DNA from: DAISIL01 sp036822015
GTDB lineage: Bacteria > Bacteroidota > Bacteroidia > Cytophagales > Bernardetiaceae
Direction of reading: 5' to 3'
Length of the DNA: 18,750 nt
Assembly (NCBI GenBank): GCA_036822015.1
Contig: DAISIL010000061.1
Span: forward strand, 1 to 18,750
Positions 1 to 7,957 of the stretch are shown here, in pieces. Numbering within the stretch: position 1 is the first letter of the stretch; each line of letters starts with the position of its first letter. The translations under genes were made by a program, and so were the position numbers. The notes beneath the pieces were generated by a model that did no database searches, was not told the origin of the DNA, and worked only from the letters and a program-made list of their open reading frames with translations.

Positions 1-46
1 GGCATCCAATGAGCAATCAAAGATCATGGTTTTGAAGGACTTTTCC

Positions 47-82
47 AAAAAAAAACGCCACCGTCCTGCGGACGATGGCGTT
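47..82 (-). terminator. Intrinsic terminator after the T9SS protein gene
   Basis: On the minus strand a GC-rich hairpin is followed directly by a run of nine T (A at 47-55 on the plus strand). The arms are 54-60 with 76-82 (7 bp) and 62-65 with 71-74 (4 bp), separated by one C/A mismatch (61/75), with a 5-base loop at 66-70. It begins 26 bases after the stop codon at 108-110, the classic position and form of a factor-independent terminator for the gene that ends there. Confidence 0.85.
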
Positions 83-107
83 TGAGGGATGCCTCCTCCG
101 AGGTAAG

Positions 108-3100
108 CTATCGCTCCACAACGAGTTTGATGGCCTGGCTTTTGTCTCCGATCTGTACCCGAACCAGATACATCCCGGCTGGGAGGTTTTGGGTGGGGAT
201 ACGGTGCTGCCAGTTCAGGCTTTGGGGGCGAAGCTCTTGGCGGGAGATCGTCCGTCCGCTCATGTCCGTCAGGGCAACGGTGAGAGCTTCGGGAAGTTCC
301 CGAAACTGCATCTCGAGCGTAGCGGCCCGTTGGCTGGGGTTCGGAAAAAGCCCCAGGCGGCCGTCGGTGAGGTACTCCTCCAAGCCCGTAGGCACTTCGT
401 CTTCGTCGGTGGCTCCATCCTGGATTTTGAGGTTGTCGATGGCCCATCCCCAGCCGTTGGCCAGCGGATCGGAGAACAAACGAAAACGCAAAAAGACCGT
501 ATCACCCACATCAAAGATACGACGCAGGTTCATCCGCTTGGTGCGGTACATGGCCGGTGTGCCGGCGCGTCCGGCATCTATGGCACCAGACCAAGCCGCA
601 TCAGTGGAGGCATCATAGCCAGCCTCCAGCGGAATCCATTGGTTGAGGTCATAGGAACCCTCCACAACGACATAATCCCAGAACTCCGGATCGCCGAAGC
701 GCGTCCCGGGTTCGCCCTTCTCTACGATGGCGATGTTATCAAACTCTACCAGCGTAAAGGTGCTATGCACGATGATCGGGACGTTGAGCGTAGCGACATA
801 ATCCAGCGACTCTTCACCAAAGGTAGATGCCTCGGCGTAGGGATGATCCGTGTGCAGGGCCGGCGAAGCAAAGCCGCTCACCTGGCGAACCGAAAAGTTC
901 AGGTCGGGGATGATACCGTTGCGCCCAACTACACCGAGGCTGAAGTCATTGGCGATGGACTCGGGGTTATCAAAGTCGGTTTTGTAGGTCAGCACGGCCG
1001 GGCGTATATTGGTGATCTGGACGCTGACTTCGTTGGATAGATAGACGTTTGCCCCGACAAAAGACCGCAGTTGGACGTTGAGTGTCCGCGTTTCGGGGTC
1101 GAGTTCGAGGAGCTGCTCCTGGTCGATGGCCGTTGCGTTGGCTGGTATCGTCCCGAGGACTTGTCCGTTACCCAAAATCTCCGTTCGGTCGTAAGCCGAA
1201 CGCAGACGCATCTGGATACGGGCTTGTGGGTTGCCGGCGGCACTGTTAGTGCCTGCCTGGGCAGCCGAGGCGATCAGTGGCACGATGGCCGGCGTAGCTT
1301 TGGGAGCGTTGAGGAGTTCGGGGATGGTCGCTGTCCAGATGCCGCGCCCGTGCGTTGCGATCACGACCTGGTCGTCCTGGATTTTGAAATCCCAGACCGA
1401 TACCTTCGGAAACTCCTCGATGATGCTCCAGCTTTGCCCGTTATTAGTCGAGACAAAAATGCCAATTTCGGTGCCTGCCCAGAGCGTCTCGGGGGCATGA
1501 GGCATCACGAGCAAGGCGTAGGTGGCGACGTTGGGGAAGCCCGAGGTGGGCCCGGTGAGATTTTGCCAGGATTGTCCTTTGTTTTGGGTGCGCAAGATTT
1601 TGGGTTGGTTGTTGGCCGAGAAGAGCATGTAAGCCGTGCCTTCATCGAAGGGATGCGTATAGATGCCCGAGATGTTACCAATATCACCAAACTTACTCAC
1701 CTTACGGAAGGTCAAACCGCCATCTTCGGAGAGAAACGGAGCGTTATCACCGCCCATCGCCCGCCCTGCCCAGACGATCTGGGGGTTGGCATCCGAGATG
1801 GCCACATCGCCGGAGGTGAAGTTGCCACCCGCAATCGGGGTCAGTTTCCAGCTACTGCCAAAGTCGAGGCTGCGCCATACGCCCGAGCCACCAATGGCAA
1901 AGATGAGTTCGGGGTCTGCATCCGATTCGGCCAGGCGCGTAACGAAGGGATCACCGTTGGGATCGAGACGGTTGGCCGAAAAGGCGAGGTTATTTCCTGC
2001 CGGATCAGAGGATTTGACGATGAAGTTGAACTGCCCCGTGTAGAGAAACTGCTGCCCGTCGGGGTGCCAGACGACTTCAAAGCCATCGCCGCTGGGCAGT
2101 TGTTGGTAGCCTGTCTCGGCGGCGGAGGTCTGCCCGAGGGGTGTTTTCATGGCGCCGTTGTCTTGCGTTCCGCCGAGGTATTCCTCAAAGCCTGGACGTT
2201 TGTCGGCCCCATAAAACTGCGTGATGTTGAGATTGGTGTTGCGTGCCTCCCATACGTTGGGACCTACGCCTGGATTAGCTTCGGCTCGGGAGAGGTATAT
2301 GCCGCCGTCGTTGGCGTTGAGGATGCGGAAGTTGTTGCCGTCTGTGGGTATGGCCAGGAGGTTGTGATGATCGGGATGCACGGAGGCGTTTTGTCCGTTG
2401 ATGGCTCGGTAGGGGTCGCTGACAACGGTTGTTTGTCGGTTTTGGGTCGCGATGACACTACTCACAAAACGCAAACGACTTTCGGGCAGGGCTGCTGGGT
2501 TCCAGTCTTGTCCGTCGGGGGTGCGCAACCAGATCAAGATCGGCGAGCGATAGTAGGCGCCGGCCGTTTGGGCGATCTGTGGCGCGGGGGCATTGGGGTC
2601 GTAGTCCACGAGGTTAGGGAAGATATAATCGCGGCTCTCATCGGTGTTTTCGGTGAGCGTAAAAGCACCGTTGTTGGCGTTATCACGGAAAGAGACCATG
2701 AGTTGGCGGTTGTTGGTTACGTCCCAGACCTCAAAAGGTACATCGACGTAATCGGCGTAGGCATAGCCATTGGGCTGGCAGCCGGCCCCGAAGTTTCCAC
2801 CACAGGCAACAAAACGATGGGCTTTTTGGCTGCGTCCGTTACCAAACCGAATTTCGATGCTGGTGCGTTTGTCGGCATCGCTTAGGTTGGTGCCTTCATC
2901 AAAAAACAAATTGACAATCGTGATAAAATCCCGTGTGCCGTCTTCTTCGAGGGTACGGATGGGCGTTTGTCCGAGGTCTTGTCCGGTGGCTTCTACTTGC
3001 CAAAGTCCAATGCCGCCGATATAGGCGATGTTATCGTTGAAGGGATGCACCATGACCGTGTTATCGTACCAGCCCTGTGCGCCCAGGAAGTCGAAGGAGT

Positions 3101-4184
3101 TTTCGAGGCTACCATCGACGAGCAGTTGCCAGTTTTGTCCACCGTCGGTGCTGCGATAGAGCTTGTTGGGGGAGCCTTCGGCGGAGGCATAAACAACATT
3201 GGGGTCGTTGCCTATGGCGAGTTCGATACGGCGAAATTCCGTGCGTTGGTTGGTGATCTCTGTCCAGGTGCGTCCGGCATCCGTGGACTTCAAGACGGCT
3301 TTGCCTCGGGCGGTGGCATACTGGATCGAAAAATCACTGGGAGCAGCGATGACCTGCTGGATGGCCGCATTTTCGATGCGATAGGTGCGCGTCCAGGTCT
3401 GTCCGCCGTCGGTGCTGCGGTGAATGACCCCTGAAAAGTCATCGCGGTTGTAGCCTGCCACGACGAGTTCGTTGGCATCTGCCGGACTGACGATCACGCG
3501 GCCGCCGTTGCGTAAATCGGGGTTGGAAACCGTCGCCGGTAGTTGTGTCCAGGTCTGACCGCGATCCGTGGACTTGAAGATACCCGCTCCACTGACGGCA
3601 TCGAGGTTGGAGAAAATCGTCTCGCCCGTTGTGCCATAGATGACATCGGGGTTGGCCGCCGAGCTGGCCAGCCAGGTGAAGGCCAGGTTGGGGAGATTGG
3701 GCGTGAGTTCTGTCCAATCAGCTCCGGCGTTGGTGGTTTTCCAGATGCCCCCACTGACAGAGGCGGCGTACCAGATATTTTCGGGATCGGCCGGATCAAT
3801 CAGCACCCCTCGGATGCGCCCAGCGATGTTGGACGGTCCACGTTCGGTAAACGTGATCTCCTCCAGGCGTGCGGCGGGACGCTTTCGGGCATCTTCGAGG
3901 GCAGCAAAGAGGTAGTCGGGGGCATAACTGCTGCGGGTTTCATTCCAGGCACGGCGTATCTGATCGTGGTAGGCAAAGAACAAGTCCGGGTGTCCGGCTT
4001 CGGGAATTACATCGAAAGGAAGCTGGGCTTTAAGGCGTTTTTTCTTTTCCTTGAGCGGGATAGGAGGAGATTTTTTCTTTTTCTGGGTGAGTAGTGTTTC
4101 GGTGGATGATTGCGGGCTTTTGAAGAAGAGCCAGCCCATCAGCAAGGCTACCGGTAGCAGTAGCGCAATAGTAAAACGTTTCAT
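108..4184 (-). CDS. T9SS-exported Asp-box (sortilin/BNR-like) propeller protein
   Basis: A 1358-residue secreted or surface protein. Residues 1-20 form a signal peptide (MKRF, then a hydrophobic run), followed by a lysine-rich linker. From about 110 (TERGPSN) a beta-propeller region carries nine Asp-box motifs of the S-x-D-x-G-x-x-W type: near 150, 205, 257, 300, 345, 772, 819, 866 and 912. The last blade ends with THGRGIW (944-950). An insertion at about 405-660 splits the propeller. A region at about 1065-1255 (ending near GWGWAIDN) looks like a jelly-roll carbohydrate- or protein-binding domain. The end, about 1277-1358 (LGLFPNPS ... PAGMYLVRV), is a type A T9SS sorting domain, normally removed on export. 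Such proteins are usually called sortilin-like, glycosyl hydrolase (BNR) or simply T9SS proteins, but no catalytic residues can be assigned, so enzymatic activity is unproven. The gene starts 24 bases after the preceding lipoprotein gene and is followed by a terminator, so it is probably last in its operon. Confidence 0.9.
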   Translation of the reverse strand: MKRFTIALLLPVALLMGWLFFKSPQSSTETLLTQKKKKSPPIPLKEKKKRLKAQLPFDVIPEAGHPDLFFAYHDQIRRAWNETRSSYAPDYLFAALEDARKRPAARLEEITFTERGPSNIAGRIRGVLIDPADPENIWYAASVSGGIWKTTNAGADWTELTPNLPNLAFTWLASSAANPDVIYGTTGETIFSNLDAVSGAGIFKSTDRGQTWTQLPATVSNPDLRNGGRVIVSPADANELVVAGYNRDDFSGVIHRSTDGGQTWTRTYRIENAAIQQVIAAPSDFSIQYATARGKAVLKSTDAGRTWTEITNQRTEFRRIELAIGNDPNVVYASAEGSPNKLYRSTDGGQNWQLLVDGSLENSFDFLGAQGWYDNTVMVHPFNDNIAYIGGIGLWQVEATGQDLGQTPIRTLEEDGTRDFITIVNLFFDEGTNLSDADKRTSIEIRFGNGRSQKAHRFVACGGNFGAGCQPNGYAYADYVDVPFEVWDVTNNRQLMVSFRDNANNGAFTLTENTDESRDYIFPNLVDYDPNAPAPQIAQTAGAYYRSPILIWLRTPDGQDWNPAALPESRLRFVSSVIATQNRQTTVVSDPYRAINGQNASVHPDHHNLLAIPTDGNNFRILNANDGGIYLSRAEANPGVGPNVWEARNTNLNITQFYGADKRPGFEEYLGGTQDNGAMKTPLGQTSAAETGYQQLPSGDGFEVVWHPDGQQFLYTGQFNFIVKSSDPAGNNLAFSANRLDPNGDPFVTRLAESDADPELIFAIGGSGVWRSLDFGSSWKLTPIAGGNFTSGDVAISDANPQIVWAGRAMGGDNAPFLSEDGGLTFRKVSKFGDIGNISGIYTHPFDEGTAYMLFSANNQPKILRTQNKGQSWQNLTGPTSGFPNVATYALLVMPHAPETLWAGTEIGIFVSTNNGQSWSIIEEFPKVSVWDFKIQDDQVVIATHGRGIWTATIPELLNAPKATPAIVPLIASAAQAGTNSAAGNPQARIQMRLRSAYDRTEILGNGQVLGTIPANATAIDQEQLLELDPETRTLNVQLRSFVGANVYLSNEVSVQITNIRPAVLTYKTDFDNPESIANDFSLGVVGRNGIIPDLNFSVRQVSGFASPALHTDHPYAEASTFGEESLDYVATLNVPIIVHSTFTLVEFDNIAIVEKGEPGTRFGDPEFWDYVVVEGSYDLNQWIPLEAGYDASTDAAWSGAIDAGRAGTPAMYRTKRMNLRRIFDVGDTVFLRFRLFSDPLANGWGWAIDNLKIQDGATDEDEVPTGLEEYLTDGRLGLFPNPSQRAATLEMQFRELPEALTVALTDMSGRTISRQELRPQSLNWQHRIPTQNLPAGMYLVRVQIGDKSQAIKLVVER

Positions 4185-4208
4185 GGTTGATTTTTGGTTC
4201 TGGTGTGG

Positions 4209-4637
4209 TTAGTGTTGTTTGGGTAGTTCGGAGGCTTTCATTAACTCCTTGTCTTTCAGATCATAGAAATACACGGGACGCTCGGAGCTAGGGGCTTCGG
4301 AGGGTTCAAAGATTTCGAGGCGTTGGGCGTTGGCCCAGCGCACCTGTCCGCCAGGGATGTTTTTTTGCCAGAGGACTTTTCCGGTGGCTGCCTCCATGAC
4401 GAGGGCATACAGGAGAGCTTCCTTGATGGCTCCCTCGGCGAGTTTTTCCTGGTGGGTGGCCAGGATGTACGTGCTATCCGGGCTAAGCTGTAAGGTAACT
4501 TGATCTTGACCGATAGCTTGGGCAGCAATTTTTTGGTAATCAGGCTTGGACATCGTTTGATGAGGGGGATTTTTCTGGCAGCTCATCCAGCAAAGTGCAA
4601 AAAAGAGCCACCCGAGAAGCAAAGGTATAAGGCGCAT
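4209..4637 (-). CDS. Small probable lipoprotein, function unknown
   Basis: A 142-residue protein. The chosen start (MRLIPLLLGW) gives a short signal peptide ending in W-M-S-C, so Cys20 would be the lipidated residue. The tryptophan at -3 is atypical for a lipobox, so lipidation is likely rather than certain. A longer reading frame reaches back to 4745, but it would overlap the preceding gene's stop and bury the signal peptide, so the start at 4637 is preferred. The mature part contains strand-like stretches (DSTYILATHQ, then ATGKVLWQKN) reminiscent of one or two blades of a WD40/PQQ-type repeat, too few for a propeller. No family is recognised. It lies 24 bases upstream of the T9SS protein gene and may be made with it as an envelope partner, which is inference from position only. 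Confidence 0.7.
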   Translation of the reverse strand: MRLIPLLLGWLFFALCWMSCQKNPPHQTMSKPDYQKIAAQAIGQDQVTLQLSPDSTYILATHQEKLAEGAIKEALLYALVMEAATGKVLWQKNIPGGQVRWANAQRLEIFEPSEAPSSERPVYFYDLKDKELMKASELPKQH

Positions 4638-4664
4638 AAGGAAAGGGAGAAAATGATAAAAACG

Positions 4665-4695
4665 CAAAGTGTGTATTTCTTTGAAGAAAAGCAAA
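4665..4695 (-). promoter_or_regulatory. Possible internal promoter before the lipoprotein gene
   Basis: On the minus strand a TTTG (4692-4695) is followed after 19 bases by ACACTTTG (4665-4672). This matches the TTTG half of the Bacteroidota -7 box TAnnTTTG but not its TA. It lies in the 92-base gap between the 449-residue gene and the lipoprotein gene, with a start site predicted about 20 bases before the ATG. It could let the lipoprotein and T9SS genes be expressed apart from folC. The match is weak. Confidence 0.3.
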
Positions 4696-4729
4696 CATCC
4701 GCAAAAAAACATCAAAACCTCTACACGCC

Positions 4730-6079
4730 TTAGTTCAATCCCCAATCGCCCTGCCGCAGCATCGAAAAAATGGACTGCCCCAGCTCCTCACGGCTCGTAT
4801 GCCGGCTCAAAGCCGCCACATCAAGCGGTGGCGAAAAGCCCTCTTCGTGGGCGTTCTCGAGGACAAGCTGGAGGCGCAACTGGAGGTTGCGGGGCACGAG
4901 CTGTCCCGACTTGGTGTCGTAGATCGGCGTATGATCGTCTCGGAGTTGGGACAAAAAATCCTCGTGAAAGACTTGCAAAATCAGGTGCATCAAGGCACGC
5001 AAAAACAGGGGCATCCCAAAGTGAAACAAAGCATAGCCGGCCATGAAGGCCACCACGGTTTGGGCCTGCTCCCGCTGTTGGTTTTGGGTACACCAGTCCA
5101 GGGTTTGGAGGTATTTTTGACAAAACTGCTGCCATTGGCTACTCGATAAGCGCGGGGCCGTCCCGAAGGTCGCCTTAACGGCATAAAAGTTTTGGGCGAT
5201 CGCTTCGGGGGTCAGGCGTTCGAGGGGCTTGAGGGCCTCCTGCATTTTGGCGTTTTTCCAGAGGGCTTTTTGTTGGGGATGCTCGAAGTAAATCTGTTGT
5301 ATCTTTTCGAGGTGGTTCAGGAGCGGCCCCTCGGGCGTGAGGAGGTAGTCGGTGCTATAGACCCAGGCCAGGATCAGATACGAGACAGCCCCACCGGCAT
5401 CAATGGTTTGCCAGTATTGGATATTTTTTTGGAGATGTGCTAAGGAATTTTGAAAAAAATGGACTTTGTGCTGCCGCTCCTGGTCGCTCAGGTGTTGGAT
5501 GTGTTGGGTGTCGAGCTGCTCCAGGATGGCAAACTCATGCAGGAGGAGGTCGTCGTGCCGGTCGGCGGTGATGGCGATCTCGCGGAGACCACTGTAAATT
5601 TTGTCCGGATAACCGTCGCCCGACTGCGTCGAAAACCGCATACAGATTACCTGATCGGCGTTGAGCGAAAAACAACTATACAGCAAACCGTGGTTCATCT
5701 CCATCAGGCGACGGCTCAAAGCCACATGCAGCTGGGGCGCACGCAAAACCCGCACCTCCCCCACGACCTCCTTCGGGGAGGCATAGCCCGTAACGACTTT
5801 TGATCCCTGAAAGATTTCAAAATCTAGCCGTTGAATCTCTGGATAAAAAGCCAGCCGGACGTTGTCCTCCTCCTCATCGCGAAGGGAAGCAAAAAAATGC
5901 CAATACGCCGTCAGGTAGTCCCTTTGGGCAAAGGCATCCAGGGCCTGCTCGCGTAGCTCGAGTTGTTCTGGGGCAGGAAAAGCATCCGAATAACGGCCCA
6001 GGCGAAGGGGGAACAAGAGCTGTTGGCTGTTTTTTTTGTTGCCGTTGGCAAAGAGATGAATCAGACGTTTCCAGAACAT
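4730..6079 (-). CDS. Conserved-looking protein of unknown function, 449 aa
   Basis: I do not recognise this family. The protein has no signal peptide and starts with a short basic, aromatic N-terminus (MFWKRLIHLF). Residues about 38-75 are helical with a TPR-like look (ALDAFAQRDYLTAYWHF). About 80-190 is an alpha/beta region ending in a striking DRHDDLLLHEF segment, faintly like YbjN or type III chaperone-fold proteins, though this is only an impression. The remainder is mostly helical, with two hydrophobic stretches (about 228-246 and 341-370) that could be buried helices or membrane-associated. The C-terminus is soluble. The gene starts inside the end of folC (19-base overlap), so it is almost certainly cotranscribed and perhaps translationally coupled, but this does not imply a folate role. 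The start ATG is supported by the overlap and lack of a better alternative. Confidence 0.7.
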   Translation of the reverse strand: MFWKRLIHLFANGNKKNSQQLLFPLRLGRYSDAFPAPEQLELREQALDAFAQRDYLTAYWHFFASLRDEEEDNVRLAFYPEIQRLDFEIFQGSKVVTGYASPKEVVGEVRVLRAPQLHVALSRRLMEMNHGLLYSCFSLNADQVICMRFSTQSGDGYPDKIYSGLREIAITADRHDDLLLHEFAILEQLDTQHIQHLSDQERQHKVHFFQNSLAHLQKNIQYWQTIDAGGAVSYLILAWVYSTDYLLTPEGPLLNHLEKIQQIYFEHPQQKALWKNAKMQEALKPLERLTPEAIAQNFYAVKATFGTAPRLSSSQWQQFCQKYLQTLDWCTQNQQREQAQTVVAFMAGYALFHFGMPLFLRALMHLILQVFHEDFLSQLRDDHTPIYDTKSGQLVPRNLQLRLQLVLENAHEEGFSPPLDVAALSRHTSREELGQSIFSMLRQGDWGLN

Positions 6080-7368
6080 ACAAGGTCGGTGTTTTCGTCG
6101 GTGGGCAAAAGCAAAGCCACCAAAAAGATACTCCCCAAAATCAAGACCAAACCCTGCTCTGGAACCGCCCCAAGAGCCGCCTGGTAGGCATCGGCTGCCC
6201 TCGGGTACGCCATGCCATGCAAGCCATAAGCCGCCCCCTGATCGGCCAAAGCATGGGCTGGTAAGGCACGCGCCCCCTCAAATTGCGTGAAAAAATAACG
6301 CGCTGTCTCGGGGAAGAGCGGCAGAATACGATCCAGGGATTTGTCCGCCGAAAAGCCCAACACGATCATCGTCGGACCCTCGTGCGGGGGAAGCTGGGCC
6401 AGCGTGCGTTGGATGCCCGAGCGGTTGTGGGCCACATCCGCAATCACGAGCGGCGTTTGGCCAAGCACCTGCCAACGCCCCCGTAGCCCCGTCAGGGAAC
6501 GCACCTGCGCCAACCCATCGGTGATGGAGGCAAGCTGAATATCTATTTTTTTGGTCTCATGGAGAACCTCCATCACCTGCAAAACACCCAAGAGGTTGTC
6601 CCGCTGATAGCTCCCCTGCAAGTCCGTGATAAACTCCGCCTCCCAGGACGGACTGACCAGCCGCCAGCCAACCCCCTGAACCAAAAGCTGCACATGATCG
6701 ACGGCAAAATAAATCGGTGCTTGCTCCTGACGGGCCTGCTCCTGAAAGACATGCGCAATCTCGGGTTGTTTTTCGGCCATCACAACAGGCGTATGAGCTT
6801 TGATGATACCCGCCTTTTCGGCGGCGATTTTTTGGAGGGTATCTCCCAGGATGCGTTCATGATCGAAGCCAATATGGGTGATGAGGCAAATCTCGGGTTG
6901 AAGGATATTGGTGGCATCGAGGCGGCCGCCAAGTCCTACCTCTACCACAGCCCAATCAACGGACTGCTCGGCAAAATACACAAAAGCCATCCCCACCAAG
7001 ACCTCAAAAAAGGACGGCCGCAACTGCTCAAAAAAGTCGCGGTGTCGTGCCACAAAATCAACGACCCATGCCTCCGACACCGGCAGCCCATTGAGGCGTA
7101 TGCGCTCCCGCATATCGTGCAGGTGCGGGGAGGTGTGTAAGCCCACGCGGTAGCCCTGCTGCTGCAAGATCGCCGCCAAAGCATGTGCCGACGACCCCTT
7201 GCCGTTGGTACCCGCAACGTGTATGGATTTAAACCGCTCCTGGGGGTTGCCCATATGTGCGCATAGCCGCGCGATGCGTTCTAGCCCAGGCTTATAAGCC
7301 GGATCACCGATCTGCTGAAAGGCAGGCATTTGTGTATAGAGATATTGAAGGGTCTCGGCGTAGGTCAT
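6061..7368 (-). CDS. folC: Bifunctional dihydrofolate / folylpolyglutamate synthase
   Basis: A cytoplasmic Mur-ligase-family enzyme of 435 residues, the usual length. It joins glutamate to dihydropteroate (making dihydrofolate) and adds further glutamates to reduced folates, at the cost of ATP. The P-loop GTNGKGS is at residues 53-59, TSPHL at 79-83, and the family signature VEVGLGGRLDATN at about 142-154. THIGFDH (164-170) and EKAGIIK (184-190) follow, and the C-terminal domain carries ADVAHN. The start at 7368 (MTYAETLQYL) is chosen because family members begin just there. The open frame extends 52 codons further upstream, but only through the 3' end of the preceding gene in another frame. 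The start lies 10 bases after that gene's stop. Whether both activities are present cannot be told from sequence; single-copy bacterial FolC usually has both. Confidence 0.95.
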   Translation of the reverse strand: MTYAETLQYLYTQMPAFQQIGDPAYKPGLERIARLCAHMGNPQERFKSIHVAGTNGKGSSAHALAAILQQQGYRVGLHTSPHLHDMRERIRLNGLPVSEAWVVDFVARHRDFFEQLRPSFFEVLVGMAFVYFAEQSVDWAVVEVGLGGRLDATNILQPEICLITHIGFDHERILGDTLQKIAAEKAGIIKAHTPVVMAEKQPEIAHVFQEQARQEQAPIYFAVDHVQLLVQGVGWRLVSPSWEAEFITDLQGSYQRDNLLGVLQVMEVLHETKKIDIQLASITDGLAQVRSLTGLRGRWQVLGQTPLVIADVAHNRSGIQRTLAQLPPHEGPTMIVLGFSADKSLDRILPLFPETARYFFTQFEGARALPAHALADQGAAYGLHGMAYPRAADAYQAALGAVPEQGLVLILGSIFLVALLLPTDENTDLVCSGNV

Positions 7369-7378
7369 CGTTGGTGGA

Positions 7379-7840
7379 TCAGAGGGGTAAAAAGAGATCG
7401 TCCAAATTGTTGCGGTCATGCTCCGAGAGCAACTCCGGGAAAACATACACGACCGCTCCCTTAGGCGAGGTATAAAGCGTCGCAAAGCCTTTTTGTTGCA
7501 TCCATTGGAGGCGTTCCTGGGCATCGTTTAGGGAAAGATGGCTTTTGAGGGCGAGTTCGGAGGCCGTCAGTTTGCCGCTAGAATCGGCGGCTAGCTGCAA
7601 AATATGACGTTCGCGCTCCTCGGATTGCTGTCGCTGGCGTTTCTTGTGCGTCTGTTGGAGGAGGCGCAAGCCCCCTAGCGTAGGGACAACACCCGCAATC
7701 ACTAGCCCTACCAGGTTGCCGAGTAGCTTCTCCATGCCATCCTCCTGAACCGATACCCCCACACCCAAAATCATCACTAACCCAAAAACAATCAGTAGAA
7801 TAGCTGCCGTATAATTAAAAAAATCCTTGATCGAACGCAT
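7379..7840 (-). CDS. Two-helix membrane protein with C-terminal winged-helix-like segment
   Basis: A 153-residue protein of unknown function. Two hydrophobic helices (about 9-29 and 41-61) are joined by a short acidic loop. A highly basic stretch (HKKRQRQQ, about 65-72) suggests that what follows is cytoplasmic by the positive-inside rule. Residues about 76-135 read like a small winged-helix domain: helix (ERERHILQLA), a helix pair (LTASELALKS, LSLNDAQERLQWMQQKG) and a beta wing (FATLYTSPKGAVVYVF). The order resembles bacterial helix-turn-helix modules in which a residue drop in a promoter or a protein partner is sensed, but DNA binding is inference. It is the first gene of the run leading into folC (10-base gap) and is divergent from the PiT-like gene across a 117-base spacer. 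No convincing promoter was found for it. Confidence 0.65.
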   Translation of the reverse strand: MRSIKDFFNYTAAILLIVFGLVMILGVGVSVQEDGMEKLLGNLVGLVIAGVVPTLGGLRLLQQTHKKRQRQQSEERERHILQLAADSSGKLTASELALKSHLSLNDAQERLQWMQQKGFATLYTSPKGAVVYVFPELLSEHDRNNLDDLFLPL

Positions 7841-7880
7841 CGTTGAATAGATTTGAATGTGAACCAGAGATGAATTATTC

Positions 7881-7910
7881 TTTGAGATAGGTGGTTAGGA
7901 TTTATTTTTG
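7881..7910 (+). promoter_or_regulatory. Bacteroidota-type promoter of the PiT-like gene
   Basis: TTTG at 7881-7884 and TATTTTTG at 7903-7910 are separated by 18 bases, a full match to the TTTG / TAnnTTTG pattern used by the Bacteroidota primary sigma factor. Transcription would begin near 7917, leaving a leader of about 40 bases before the ATG at 7958. A second -7-like box, TAGTTTTG, lies at 7912-7919 but has no spaced TTTG upstream. The rest of the 117-base intergenic spacer holds nothing else recognisable. Confidence 0.6.
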
Positions 7911-7957
7911 GTAGTTTTGCTGACCAAACATAACAAATATCTATCTCATCTGCAAGC

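Noticed and set aside
1..27. A minus-strand ATG at 27 that stays open to the window edge
   Set aside because: Only nine codons are visible and no promoter or ribosome site supports it; it could be the next gene but cannot be claimed.
75..3434. Long plus-strand open frames opposite the T9SS protein gene (such as 75-1040 and 1071-2885)
   Set aside because: They lie antisense to a gene with signal peptide, Asp-box repeats and sorting domain; their translations show no motifs and they are shadows of its codon use.
4638..4745. Longer start (4745) for the small lipoprotein
   Set aside because: It would overlap the previous gene's stop and push the signal peptide and cysteine 36 residues inward.
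7369..7524. Upstream extension of folC
   Set aside because: The extra 52 codons read through the preceding gene in another frame and family members begin at MTYAETLQYL.
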